DNA of 64,000 nt from positions 1 through 64,000 of the forward strand of contig NZ_JACHYN010000010.1 of the NCBI RefSeq assembly GCF_014192915.1, read 5' to 3'. This document shows positions 1 to 8,318 of the stretch, in pieces. Each line of letters opens with the position of its first letter. Position 1 is the stretch's first letter. The position numbers and the translations under genes are program-made. The DNA comes from Azospirillum sp. OGB3 (GTDB taxonomy: Bacteria > Pseudomonadota > Alphaproteobacteria > Azospirillales > Azospirillaceae). Under the pieces are notes generated by a model. The model was not told where the DNA came from, made no database searches, and saw only the letters and a program-made list of their open reading frames with translations.

Positions 1-78
1 TTCGCCTGGAACACCATCGTCGCGCAGCCCTGGACCATCATGTCCATCGGGCTGCGCGACTGGGCGCATCGGTCATGA
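1..78 (+). CDS. C-terminal end of an unidentified protein (partial)
   Basis: An open frame enters from the left edge and ends at a TGA at 76-78, giving 25 residues that finish ...LRDWAHRS. It is rich in hydrophobic and aromatic residues, including several tryptophans, so it may be the end of a small membrane or fold-capping segment. Codon third positions are GC-rich like real genes here. I do not recognise the family. The next gene begins 82 bases later on the same strand. Confidence 0.5.
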   Translation, partial: FAWNTIVAQPWTIMSIGLRDWAHRS

Positions 79-160
79 TCCACGAGTCTTGGTATTAGAG
101 CCAAACATCAATCACGATAATCAGGGTAAATTGGCATGCGGTATTGCGAAAAGCGGGACA

Positions 161-1054
161 ATGCCGAAACACGGCCTGATCGAATTTGATGCTGTTCTCG
201 CCATTGCGCGGCGTGGATCGTTCCGGGCAGCGGCGCTGGAACTTGGCCTGTCGACTACCGCACTGAGCAACGTCATCGGGAAGCTGGAGCGCCAACTCGG
301 CGTCCGGCTGTTCAATCGCACCACCCGCAGTGTTTCCCTGACGGACGCTGGACGAAACTTCGTCGATCATGTCGGGCCCGCCGTGCAGACCCTGCACGAT
401 GCGATGGGCGCCGCCCGCTCGCAGCAGGAAACTCCATCCGGAACCCTTCGGATCAATGCGTTCGCGACAGGTGCGCGGGAGGTGCTGGGTCCGCTCCTGT
501 TGAAGTTCTTGCGGCGCTATCCACACATTCACATCGATCTCGTCACCGAGGGCCGGATCGTGGACATCGTTGCCGAAGGGTTCGATCTTGGCCTGAGGAG
601 CGCCGACCTGGTGCCGAGCGACATGATTGCCATTCCCGTAAGTCCTCCCCGCAGCTTTGCCGTGGTTGCGTCGCCAGCGTATTTCGAAGCCAACGACAAG
701 CCTCGCGTGCCCACCGAGCTGCTGCGCCATTCCTGCCTTCGCATCCGGTTGCCGAATGGCGGGCTGCATCGCTGGCAATTCGAAAAGGACGGTCAGCCCG
801 TCCAGATCGACGTTCAAGGTCCTATCACGCTGGATGAGGCGAGCCTCGCGCGCATCACTGTCCTCAATCACGTCGGCATCGGCTACTTTATGGAGTCCGA
901 TGTTCGTGAAGACATCGCGGCCGGGCGCCTCGTTCGGGTCTTGGAAGATTGGACGCCATCGCTGGCACCCTTGTGTCTCTACTATCCCAACAGGCGAAAT
1001 CCTTCGGCCGCATTCAAGGCGTTGATCGGCATGGCGCGTGACCCTGCTGGATGA
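161..1054 (+). CDS. LysR-family transcriptional regulator
   Basis: This 297-residue protein has the LysR layout. An N-terminal winged helix-turn-helix at about residues 8-66 (FDAVLAIARRGSFRAAALEL, then LGVRLFNRTTRSVSLTDAG) is followed by a periplasmic-binding-like effector domain from about residue 90 (GTLRINAF). I chose ATG 161, preceded by GCGGGA, over an upstream TTG at 89 because the family normally starts just before the helix-turn-helix. It resembles the AaeR/DsdC-like LysR branch that often controls a neighbouring oxidoreductase or exporter, but the neighbour to the left is cut off, so its target is unknown. Confidence 0.9.
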   Translation: MPKHGLIEFDAVLAIARRGSFRAAALELGLSTTALSNVIGKLERQLGVRLFNRTTRSVSLTDAGRNFVDHVGPAVQTLHDAMGAARSQQETPSGTLRINAFATGAREVLGPLLLKFLRRYPHIHIDLVTEGRIVDIVAEGFDLGLRSADLVPSDMIAIPVSPPRSFAVVASPAYFEANDKPRVPTELLRHSCLRIRLPNGGLHRWQFEKDGQPVQIDVQGPITLDEASLARITVLNHVGIGYFMESDVREDIAAGRLVRVLEDWTPSLAPLCLYYPNRRNPSAAFKALIGMARDPAG

Positions 1055-1497
1055 CGGTTTGCTCAGTGACTGCTTTTGTTGGAGCGGCCGTCTCGCGATC
1101 GCGGTGCTGACGACCACGTTTCGTCGGGAACCCGTCGGGAACCGCTGGAACAGCTGACAGCCTGAACCTGGGATGGATCAGTTGACAGTAAGTGGCGGTT
1201 TCCAATGATCACAGGTATTTTCCACGCGGAACGGTGTCGATGTTTCGGAATTGGGAAAGAAATGATTGCTCCCCATCTCGGGCTCTGAGGCTGTAGGGGA
1301 AACACATCCTCACAACCGCAGGCATCGTCCTCATCGCATGCAGGGCCGCCGATTTATGAATACCGCCTTCTGCGCTCGACACCGGCTTCGCGGTTGATCG
1401 TCCGCCACCAGCACATGTTCGAGCGGCTTGAACCATCGCCCGGCCCGATCCGGCCCCGCGAAACCCGTCCGATCGAAGGGGCGAGCGTCCCGTTTCG
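1055..1497. other. 443-bp stretch without a convincing gene
   Basis: The space lies between the LysR gene and the end of yigZ. Short open frames exist on both strands (for example a YEYRLLRSTP... frame at about 1359-1528), but none has a ribosome-binding site, full length or a recognisable family. It may hold decayed coding sequence. No hairpin with a T-tract was seen. Confidence 0.4.
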
Positions 1498-2088
1498 CTA
1501 CTCCGGCGGCTTTTGGATCTTGGCCTGACCGCGGGAAACATCCGTGATCATGCGGATGACATCGTCCAACCGCTCGCACGGAACCTTGATTTGAAGCTGC
1601 ACACCGTCGGCCGTAAAGCCGTTGGTCTCGGCAAGGGCCGCGGTGAAGGCGCCAACTCCCGTCCTGATCCTGGCCTCGTCGGCGAAAGCGCACGTGACGG
1701 ACAGGACGGCATAGCTGATGATCGGCTGGCGGTCTGCGGCTTGGAGGCAGGCCGACGCGGTGCCGCCATAGGCGCGCACCAGCCCGCCCGCACCGAGAAG
1801 CACGCCACCGAACCAGCGGCTGACCACCACCGCCACCCGATCCAGGTTCTGGCCGTCGATGGCCTGAAGAATCGGACGTCCCGCCGTGCCCCCGGGTTCG
1901 CCATCGTCGCTGGACCGGAAGAGGTCGCCGATCCGGAAGGCCCAGCAATTGTGACCCGCGTCCCGCCGGCTGCACGCGGCAATGAAATCACGCGCCTCTT
2001 CCTCAGTGCTGACCGGGCCCGCCGAGGCGAGGAATCGGCTTTTTTTGATCTCCTGCGCGAATTGCTCGTTTTTCTTGAGAGTGAACAT
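1498..2088 (-). CDS. yigZ: YigZ/IMPACT family protein
   Basis: This 196-residue protein matches the bacterial YigZ (UPF0029/IMPACT) family. The N-terminal half carries the family signature: SRFLASAGPVSTEEEARDFI, AGHNCWAFRIG, SSDDGEPGGTAGRPIL and VVVSRWFGGVLLGAGGLVRAYGG at about residues 18-110. A C-terminal ferredoxin-like domain follows. Length is close to E. coli YigZ (about 200). The family binds ribosomes or nucleic acid and is linked to translation control in eukaryotes; its bacterial role is unclear. It appears monocistronic. Confidence 0.93.
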   Translation of the reverse strand: MFTLKKNEQFAQEIKKSRFLASAGPVSTEEEARDFIAACSRRDAGHNCWAFRIGDLFRSSDDGEPGGTAGRPILQAIDGQNLDRVAVVVSRWFGGVLLGAGGLVRAYGGTASACLQAADRQPIISYAVLSVTCAFADEARIRTGVGAFTAALAETNGFTADGVQLQIKVPCERLDDVIRMITDVSRGQAKIQKPPE

Positions 2089-2278
2089 TGTCTTCCGCCG
2101 CCATCATTCCTGCGCAGGCCAGAGGCCGACGTTCCCATGCGCCGGTGCAACCTATTCGCCCAACGGCGAAATTGCGACCACGTCGCAGCAACATGCGCAA
2201 CGAGAACGCCTTGCCCCGCCATCCATGACCGTTGCCGGCGTGCCGCGATGCGGCGCTCCGATGATCCAGCCGGCGCAC

Positions 2279-2326
2279 GCTCGATGACGCGGTCGCTCGA
2301 TGACCCGGTCGCTCGATGACCCGGTC
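2279..2326. repeat. Three tandem copies of a 16-bp unit
   Basis: The unit GCTCGATGACCCGGTC occurs three times head to tail; the first copy differs by one base (GCG in place of CCC). It lies in the divergent space between yigZ and the SnoaL-like gene, about 100 bp before the latter's start. It looks like a recent slippage duplication rather than an operator. Confidence 0.85.
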
Positions 2327-2428
2327 AAAGGCTTTTCCCTTACCTCCCACGTAATCGCAGCCGGATCGCGGAATGACGATGCTGTGGGTGTCCGGCCGAT
2401 CCGGGCAGCCCCACGAAGGAGTTCCGCC

Positions 2429-2797
2429 ATGACGAACGCCGCCCATGTCGCCCAGCGCTTCATCGGTGCCTGGAACGAGACCGACCCGAACCGCCGGCTG
2501 GCGCTGGTCGCCGAACATTGGAGCGATGACGCGCATTACATCGACCCGATGATGCAGGCGAATGGCCACACCGGCATCAGCGCGCTGATCGGCGCCGTGC
2601 AGCAGCGGTTCCCGAACAGCCGTTTCGTCCTGCACGGCACGCCCGACGGCCACAACGACCGGGTGCGCCTCTCCTGGTCCCTCGTTCCGGCGGGGGGCGA
2701 TCCCGTGGCCGGCGGCACCGACTTCGTCCAGTTGGCCGCCGATGGACGCATCCGCTCGGTGAGCGGCTTTCTGGACCGGGTTCCGGACGGTGCCTGA
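2429..2797 (+). CDS. SnoaL/NTF2-like small protein
   Basis: This 122-residue protein fits the cone-shaped NTF2-like/SnoaL fold. It begins MTNAAHVAQRFIGAWNETDP, with a DDAHYIDPMMQANGHTGI segment typical of these proteins, then strands ending in RIRSVSGFLDRVPDG. ATG 2429 is preceded by GAAGGA at 8 bases and is preferred over an open extension to 2300. Members are diverse: isomerases, hydrolases and binding proteins, often paired with oxidoreductases or hydrolases. The hydrolase gene starts 48 bases downstream, so the two are probably cotranscribed. Confidence 0.85.
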   Translation: MTNAAHVAQRFIGAWNETDPNRRLALVAEHWSDDAHYIDPMMQANGHTGISALIGAVQQRFPNSRFVLHGTPDGHNDRVRLSWSLVPAGGDPVAGGTDFVQLAADGRIRSVSGFLDRVPDGA

Positions 2798-2845
2798 CGC
2801 ATCGGCTTGCCATCCCACAGCGCCCGGAACGCAGGAGCACCGATC

Positions 2846-3694
2846 ATGAGCATGTCTTCGAAAGCGGCGGCCGACCCGATCCGGCCCGGCTTCATCCTCA
2901 CGGACGACGGGGTGAGGCTCTTCCACCGGGATTGGGGGCGGGGGAAACCCGTCGTCTTCCTGTCCAGCTGGTCGCTGAACTCCGACTCCTGGGCCTATCA
3001 GATGCTGGCGCTGGCCGAGCACGGCCACCGCTGCGTTGCGTACGACCGCCGCGGCCATGGCCGGTCGAGTGACCCGGGAAGCGGTTTCGACTTCGACCGG
3101 CTGGCCGACGACCTCGCCACCCTGCTCGACACGCTGGACCTGGAGGGCGTCACGTTGGTCGGCCATTCCATGTCCTGCGGCGAGATCATCCGCTATCTGA
3201 GCCGGCACGGCGACCGCCGCGTGTCCCGCGCGGTTCTGGTCGGCACGGTGACCCCGGCACTGTCCCGCACCGATGACAACCCTGACGGAATCGATCCCGC
3301 CGTCTTCGAGTCCTTCCGCTCGGATTGGCTGATGCGGGACTTTCCGGGATGGCTGGAGGACAACATTCGCCCCTTCATGACGGCGGACAGTTCGCCCGGC
3401 ATGATGGCCTGGGTGAAATCGATGGCCTTGCAGGCCTCGATGAAGGCGCTTCTCGACTGCCATCGGGTGACGACGTCCACGGACTTCCGACGGGAGCTTC
3501 CGGCCATCGCCGTGCCGACCTTGCTGATTCATGGCGATTTGGACGTGTCCAGCCCGCTCGGCATCACCGGGAGGAAAACCGCCGAGCTGATGCCGAACGC
3601 GACGTTGAGCATCTATGAAGGGGCGCCGCACGGTCTGTTCCTGACGCATATGGACCGCTTCAACCGCGATCTGATGGCCTTTCTGGATGCATGA
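2846..3694 (+). CDS. Alpha/beta hydrolase, non-heme chloroperoxidase/arylesterase type
   Basis: This 282-residue alpha/beta hydrolase has the nucleophile elbow GHSMS (Ser108), a likely acidic residue at Asp231 or Asp233 in HGDLDVSS, and His262 in GAPHGLF. The early HRDWGRGKPVVFLSSW and YDRRGHGRSSDP blocks are typical of the cofactor-free haloperoxidase/arylesterase branch, which hydrolyses or perhydrolyses small esters. ATG 2846 follows GCAGGAGC. No signal peptide, so probably cytoplasmic. It follows the SnoaL-like gene and precedes the XRE regulator by 65 bases. Confidence 0.92.
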   Translation: MSMSSKAAADPIRPGFILTDDGVRLFHRDWGRGKPVVFLSSWSLNSDSWAYQMLALAEHGHRCVAYDRRGHGRSSDPGSGFDFDRLADDLATLLDTLDLEGVTLVGHSMSCGEIIRYLSRHGDRRVSRAVLVGTVTPALSRTDDNPDGIDPAVFESFRSDWLMRDFPGWLEDNIRPFMTADSSPGMMAWVKSMALQASMKALLDCHRVTTSTDFRRELPAIAVPTLLIHGDLDVSSPLGITGRKTAELMPNATLSIYEGAPHGLFLTHMDRFNRDLMAFLDA

Positions 3695-3759
3695 TCGGCG
3701 GCGCCGGGTATCATCATCGATCGCGACACACCGACGACACCGGAGGGGAGGCCGGAACC

Positions 3760-4602
3760 ATGCCGCAAACAGCCGCCCGGCACCGGCCGCCCCCCAGGAC
3801 CGTGCCGCGCCAGCCGGTCGGCGAGTTGCTGCGCGCGTGGCGCAAGCGGCGCGGCTTCAGCCAACTCGACCTTGCCTGCGAAGCCGACATCTCGACCCGG
3901 CACGTCAGCTTCCTGGAAACGGGCCGCTCGCAGCCCAGCCGGACCATGCTGCTCCATCTGGCGGAGCGGATGGACATTCCGCTGCGCGACCGCAACGCGC
4001 TGCTCGCCGCCGCGGGCTTCGCGCCGGTCTTTTCCGAACACGGGTTGGACGATCCGGAGATGCGGGCGGCCCGTCAGGCGGTCGATCTCGTGCTGACCGG
4101 GCACGAGCCCCACCCGGCGCTGGCCGTGGACCGGCACTGGACCCTGGTCGCGGCCAACCGGGCGGTCGCCCCGCTGCTCACCGGGGCCGCGCCGGATCTT
4201 CTCCAGCCTCCGATGAACGTGCTGCGCCTCAGCCTCCATCCCTCCGGGCTGGCGCCGCGGATCGAAAACTTCGCCCAGTGGCGGAGCCATATCCTGCACC
4301 GGCTGACCCGCCAGATCGACGTCAGCGCCGATCCCGTGCTGGCCGCGCTGCTCGGCGAGTTGACCGGCTACCCGGCGCCCGACGGGCAGGCTCCGCGCAG
4401 CCGGGGCGAGCCGCTGTCGTCGCATGATGGCGTGGTGGTTCCTCTGCGGCTCAGGACGGAGGCCGGGACGCTGAGCTTCTTCAGCACCACGACGGTGTTC
4501 GGCACGGCGGTGGACGTCACCTTGTCCGAACTGGCCATCGAGGCGTTCTTCCCGGCCGACCTCGCCACGGCGGAGGCGATGCGGCAGGCCCTGTCGCGGT
4601 GA
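3760..4602 (+). CDS. XRE-family regulator with MmyB-like ligand domain
   Basis: This 280-residue protein has an N-terminal XRE helix-turn-helix at about residues 15-75 (LLRAWRKRRGFSQLDLACEA, then STRHVSFLETGRSQPSRTML). A C-terminal domain of the MmyB-like transcription-regulator type follows (ALAVDRHWTLVAANRAVAPLL and PAPDGQAPRSRGEPL), thought to bind a fatty-acid or other hydrophobic ligand. The start at ATG 3760 has a strong GGAGGGGAGG upstream; an in-frame ATG at 3691 overlaps the previous stop but lacks this site. It probably controls the SnoaL-like/hydrolase pair before it. Confidence 0.9.
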   Translation: MPQTAARHRPPPRTVPRQPVGELLRAWRKRRGFSQLDLACEADISTRHVSFLETGRSQPSRTMLLHLAERMDIPLRDRNALLAAAGFAPVFSEHGLDDPEMRAARQAVDLVLTGHEPHPALAVDRHWTLVAANRAVAPLLTGAAPDLLQPPMNVLRLSLHPSGLAPRIENFAQWRSHILHRLTRQIDVSADPVLAALLGELTGYPAPDGQAPRSRGEPLSSHDGVVVPLRLRTEAGTLSFFSTTTVFGTAVDVTLSELAIEAFFPADLATAEAMRQALSR

Positions 4603-4664
4603 CGGACTGCGAATCCCACGGCTTCCGGGAATGCCACGGCGACACCGGGTTGAATCGCGGCGCT

Positions 4665-4696
4665 CAAAGCCTCTCGCCGTCAAAGCCTCTCGCCGT
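4665..4696. repeat. Two perfect 16-bp tandem copies at a gene's 3' end
   Basis: CAAAGCCTCTCGCCGT is present twice in a row, followed by a shorter CTGCCGT duplication. The second copy encodes the last residues (DGERL) and stop codon of the minus-strand TPR protein; the first copy is immediately downstream. Duplication has thus created a copy of the gene's end, including the stop. Confidence 0.85.
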
Positions 4697-6557
4697 CTGC
4701 CGTCTGCGGCGGCGGAATGGCAAGTCCGGCCTTGCGCAGCCCATCGACGATCCGGACGATGATGTCCGGGTGGATGTTGCGGCGCTCGAATTCCGAAATC
4801 GCTTTGACCGGGAAGTTCGGGTCCAGCCGTAAAATCTCGGAGACCGCCTTCGCCGCCTCGGCCCGGTTTCCGGTCTGGCCGTGGATCATCGCCAGCGCGA
4901 CATGGCCGAGTATGACCTCCCGCCCCAGATTGGCCCGCCGCATCTCCTCAAGCGCGTCAGCGTAGCGACCGTGCACGTAGTGATAGGTGGCGATCACAAT
5001 GCGGTACCAGCTCGGCTGCGCCGGGTTGCGGGTGAAGGCTTCGCGGATCAGCGGGATCCCGCGCTCCCATTCGCCGGTCAAGCTGTAGCAGCGCCCCAGG
5101 TCGGCGAGTGTCGCGCTGTCGTTCGGGTTGAGCGCGAGCGCCTGCTCGTACGCCTCGATGCTGCGCTGCGGCTCCCGGCGCAGCCACCAGGCAAGCCCAA
5201 GCGCCTGATGGGCCAGGGCGCTGTCCGGAGCCAGCATCACCGCGCGCTCGGCCAACCGCAGCCCGTCATCGATCGGATCGACGCGCGTCGAACGGGGGTT
5301 GAAGCCGAGCCGGGCCTCGTCGATGGTGACCATGGCGAGCGCCGCCCAGGCTTCCGGATAGCCGGGGTCGCTCCTGGTGGTCCGCTCGAGGCAATCCCGC
5401 ACCTCGGCGTGGAGGGAGGCGCTGAGCTGACGCCAGTACTGGCGGGCGCGCAGAAGGCAGGCGTAGGACGACAGATCCTGTGGCGCGTGCTGGCTGTTCA
5501 ACCGCGCTTCCTCGCGCTCGATCACACCGTCCGACTGCGCCAGGGTGCGGGCGACCTGAACGGCGATGTCATGGCGCAGATCCAGCAGCTTGGCCGGCGT
5601 GACGGAGCGACGGAAACTGTCCGACCACAGGTAACGATGGTCCTTGGCGGCGATCAGCGTGGCCGTGACCTGGATGTAGTCGCCGGTCTGAGCGACGCTG
5701 CCCTTGAGCAGGTAATCGACGCGGGTGGCCGGCACGGCCTCGCGCAGGGCCGGTGCCGAAGGGTAGCGGAAGCTGGTGTCGGCGCCGAAGACCAGGAAAT
5801 CCTCGAAGCGGACGAGCGCGGCGACGAGATCCTCGGTGATGCCGTCGGCGACGAGGTCGAGGGCGGGGTCGCCGGAGCCGTTGGCGAAGGGCAGAACCAG
5901 CAGGGCCGGACCGCGCACCGCTCTCTGTGCCGCGGCCGACGCCGTGGCGTGCTCCAAGACGGTCTTCGACGGGGCCGGAGCGATGCCGCGCCAGCCGGCG
6001 TACAGCCCCAGACCGGCCACCGCCAGCAGCATGACGACGGCCGCGGCGGCCAACCAGCGGAGCGGACGGGCGATCTGGTGCCCGATCATCAGCGGCGCGC
6101 GGGGCGGATTCAGCCTTTCACCGGTTGGCGTCGGTGCCGGACCGGAGGCTTCGTCCGGAAGGTCGGTCCCGGCCATGACCGGCACCAGGGAGAATTGGGG
6201 AACGTAGCCACCCTTGGGAATGGCGATGCGCAGGGGGTCGGCGGCGCCTTCGGTCAGATAATAGTGCTCCAGGGCGCGGCGAAGGCGGCCGGCCTGGATG
6301 CGGACCACCGGATCGAGCAGCGGGTCGAAGCTGGCGTCACGGTCGAACACGTCCATGGCGATGGTGTAGGCCTTGATGCGGTTGGCGCGCCCGGCCAGAG
6401 CCTCCTGCACGATGAACTGCAGAAAGCGCCGGCCGCGGGCGGAACCGCGCAGGCTGCGGCTGGCCAGCACGCGCGCCAGCGCCGCTTCAATAAGAGGTGC
6501 CGTGATGGTGGACGCGGGCAAATCCGTGCTCTGCGGTCCGTCGGAGGTGTGAAGCAC
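4680..6557 (-). CDS. Membrane-anchored TolB-like/TPR regulatory protein
   Basis: This 625-residue protein has three parts. The N-terminal cytoplasmic part (about 1-115, including GRRFLQFIVQEALAG and PVVRIQAGRLRRALEHYY) is found in alphaproteobacterial cyclase-like or CadC-like regulators. A single membrane segment follows at about 165-190 (LRWLAAAAVVMLLAVAG). The outer part has a TolB-like region (ALLVLPFANGSGDPALDLVADGITEDL) and C-terminal TPR repeats (ALAHQALGLAWWLRREPQRS, LNPNDSATLADLGRCYSLTG). No catalytic cyclase domain is present. A sensory or scaffold role is likely. It is transcribed alone, with a 500-bp intergenic region upstream. Confidence 0.8.
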   Translation of the reverse strand: MLHTSDGPQSTDLPASTITAPLIEAALARVLASRSLRGSARGRRFLQFIVQEALAGRANRIKAYTIAMDVFDRDASFDPLLDPVVRIQAGRLRRALEHYYLTEGAADPLRIAIPKGGYVPQFSLVPVMAGTDLPDEASGPAPTPTGERLNPPRAPLMIGHQIARPLRWLAAAAVVMLLAVAGLGLYAGWRGIAPAPSKTVLEHATASAAAQRAVRGPALLVLPFANGSGDPALDLVADGITEDLVAALVRFEDFLVFGADTSFRYPSAPALREAVPATRVDYLLKGSVAQTGDYIQVTATLIAAKDHRYLWSDSFRRSVTPAKLLDLRHDIAVQVARTLAQSDGVIEREEARLNSQHAPQDLSSYACLLRARQYWRQLSASLHAEVRDCLERTTRSDPGYPEAWAALAMVTIDEARLGFNPRSTRVDPIDDGLRLAERAVMLAPDSALAHQALGLAWWLRREPQRSIEAYEQALALNPNDSATLADLGRCYSLTGEWERGIPLIREAFTRNPAQPSWYRIVIATYHYVHGRYADALEEMRRANLGREVILGHVALAMIHGQTGNRAEAAKAVSEILRLDPNFPVKAISEFERRNIHPDIIVRIVDGLRKAGLAIPPPQTADGERL

Positions 6558-7057
6558 GACGCCCTCCTTCCGTTGAGTCCATCCGGCAGCCGTGTCGACG
6601 GGGCAGGCGGCTGCTGCAACCTTCGATCCCTGCCGGTATGTCCTTCACCAGCCAATCACCATAAGCTGTGAATGGCCTGATCATAAGGCGGGAGGCGCAA
6701 CATCAATAAACCTGTGCGAGTGTACGAAAAGTTTCCAAAAATAATGGTCTGCATGATCATTGCATAACGTCATGCCGTATTATCGGCTGGACGCATTTTA
6801 ATCCGGAGAATCGGCGGCTGGAACACACGCTGATGGTATAGGCGATTTACACCCAGGCCCTCGCTCCATTAATTCGCCCGAAATCTTCTCTTACCTTTTC
6901 GTGCAGCGCACAAAGGCGTGCTGCACACCTGTTACGGTATCAAAGCCAACCGTTTCACGCTTCAAGACAGCGGGTATTCCGGTGCAGCTTGTCCAGGAGC
7001 AAAGTCCGGAACAAGGCAGGCACCCCGGCGCTCGTCCAGAACCGGGGAGACCAGCCC
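6558..7057. other. 500-bp AT-richer divergent intergenic region
   Basis: This lies between the TPR regulator (minus) and the small protein before ppk2 (plus). It is noticeably poorer in GC than its surroundings and should hold both promoters. The only pattern I can define is the TACGGTA-containing element at 6932-6987. No open frame here looks coding. Confidence 0.6.
6932..6987 (+). promoter_or_regulatory. TACGGTA-containing element, copy A
   Basis: This 56-bp segment aligns without gaps to 14479-14534, with 41 identical positions by hand count. Shared blocks are TACGGTA, GCCAAC, GCTTCAA, GCGGGT and GGTGCAG. A further shared CAAAG..CCGGAAC lies just downstream of both copies. Each copy lies in the leader region of a plus-strand gene (start here at 7058, there at 14713). 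It may be an operator, promoter or structured 5' leader; the sequence alone does not decide. Confidence 0.5.
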
Positions 7058-7309
7058 ATGTTGGATAAGCTGCGGCACGTCGTGGAGCGGTTCCCGGATT
7101 TGGAGGGGATGATCAAACAACAATGCGCGGACAATCGGTTTTTTCGCAGTCTCTGCGAGGACTATGGAGAAGCCATCGAAGTTCTGCGCGGATGGGAGGC
7201 TTCAAGCAGCGGGCGAGGCTTGAAACGCACCGACGCGTGCCGCGCTCTCATCGCGGATCTTGAGCAGGAAATTCTGCTCGAACTCCAGAACCGGAACGAT
7301 GGTGTATGA
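7058..7309 (+). CDS. Small helical protein upstream of polyphosphate kinase
   Basis: An 83-residue protein beginning MLDKLRHVVERFPDLEGMIK. It is predicted all-helical and ends ACRALIADLEQEILLELQ. The pattern of a helix, a FRSLCEDYGEA turn region and a final helix with alternating Glu/Leu resembles the short YdcH/DUF465-type helical hairpins, but I cannot confirm membership. ATG 7058 follows GGGGAGACC. ppk2 starts 89 bases later on the same strand, suggesting cotranscription. Confidence 0.7.
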   Translation: MLDKLRHVVERFPDLEGMIKQQCADNRFFRSLCEDYGEAIEVLRGWEASSSGRGLKRTDACRALIADLEQEILLELQNRNDGV

Positions 7310-7398
7310 CCATCCGCCGAGCTTGTCGCCGCATCCGTCAATGAACCGCCAATCCCGTCACCAATCATATCGAACACCCGTCCGCGAGGATGATGAGC

Positions 7399-8229
7399 AT
7401 GGCAAAAAAACGGAAAGCCCTTCAAAGCGTCGAGTATGAACAACCAAAGCTCAAGCGACGGGAGTACGAAAGCGCACTCGCAGAGCTTCACGTCGAATTG
7501 GTGAAGCTGCAGCAATGGATCGTTCATAAAGGCATGAAGGTCTGTGTTGTCTTCGAAGGGCGCGACACCGCTGGCAAGGGCGGAACCATCAAGGCCATCA
7601 CGGAGCGCGTGAGCCCGCGCGTGTTCCGCGTCATCGCCCTGCCCACGCCGACCGAGCGCGAAAAGTCGCAAATGTACATCCAGCGCTACATCCCGCATCT
7701 GCCGGCTGCCGGGGAATTCGTCATCTTCGACCGGAGCTGGTACAACCGCGCCGGAGTCGAGCGGGTGATGGGCTTTTGCACCGAGGATCAGGCAAAGCGT
7801 TTCCTTGACGCCGTCCCCAGCGTGGAGAAGGCCATCATTGAGTCCGGGGTGATTCTGCTGAAATACTGGCTCGAAGTCAGCCCAAAGGAGCAAACGCGCC
7901 GACTGCAGGCCCGGATCGACGATGGGCGGAAGGTTTGGAAGCTGTCGCCGATGGATTTGAAATCCTACAGCCACTGGTACGACTATTCGCGCGCCCGCGA
8001 CGACATGTTCGCAGAAACCGACACCTCCTGGGCCCCATGGTTCGTCGCGCGGTCGGACGACAAGAAGCGGGCGCGTTTGAACATCATCCGTCACATGCTT
8101 GACCACATCCCCTACGAAGAGCTGCCCAGGGAAACCGTGAAGCTGCCCAAGCGCCAGGACCCGGACGGCTACGAGGACCCCAACTATCCGTCAAAGGTCA
8201 TTCCGGAGTTGTCATGGCCCGCAGGGTGA
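7399..8229 (+). CDS. ppk2: Polyphosphate kinase 2
   Basis: This 276-residue PPK2-family enzyme transfers phosphate between polyphosphate and nucleotides. It has the Walker A motif GRDTAGKGGT (about residues 55-64), the downstream FDRSWYNRAGVERVMGF block (Walker B and lid arginines), and KYWLEVSPKEQTRRLQAR plus WKLSPMDLKSYSHWYDYSRA further on. Length and single-domain form fit class I PPK2. Of three nearby ATGs (7390, 7393, 7399), 7399 has the best spacing from GAGGA. Whether it prefers ADP or GDP cannot be read from the sequence. Confidence 0.95.
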   Translation: MAKKRKALQSVEYEQPKLKRREYESALAELHVELVKLQQWIVHKGMKVCVVFEGRDTAGKGGTIKAITERVSPRVFRVIALPTPTEREKSQMYIQRYIPHLPAAGEFVIFDRSWYNRAGVERVMGFCTEDQAKRFLDAVPSVEKAIIESGVILLKYWLEVSPKEQTRRLQARIDDGRKVWKLSPMDLKSYSHWYDYSRARDDMFAETDTSWAPWFVARSDDKKRARLNIIRHMLDHIPYEELPRETVKLPKRQDPDGYEDPNYPSKVIPELSWPAG

Positions 8230-8260
8230 CGCCGGGCGGTCATCCTCGGCCGGCGCTGTC

Positions 8261-8305
8261 CGCGAATGAGCGGCTCCCGAATGAGCCGCCCCCGAATGAG
8301 CCGCC
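8261..8305. repeat. Three tandem copies of a 15-bp unit
   Basis: CCCGAATGAGCCGCC occurs three times; copies 2 and 3 are identical and copy 1 differs at three positions. The array sits between the convergent stops of ppk2 and the lipoprotein hydrolase, where it replaces an obvious terminator. Confidence 0.85.
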
Positions 8306-8318
8306 ATGGAACTGATCA

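Noticed and set aside
1331..1497. Possible remnant coding sequence downstream of yigZ
   Set aside because: Short frames on both strands look somewhat protein-like, but no family, start or ribosome-binding site could be assigned.
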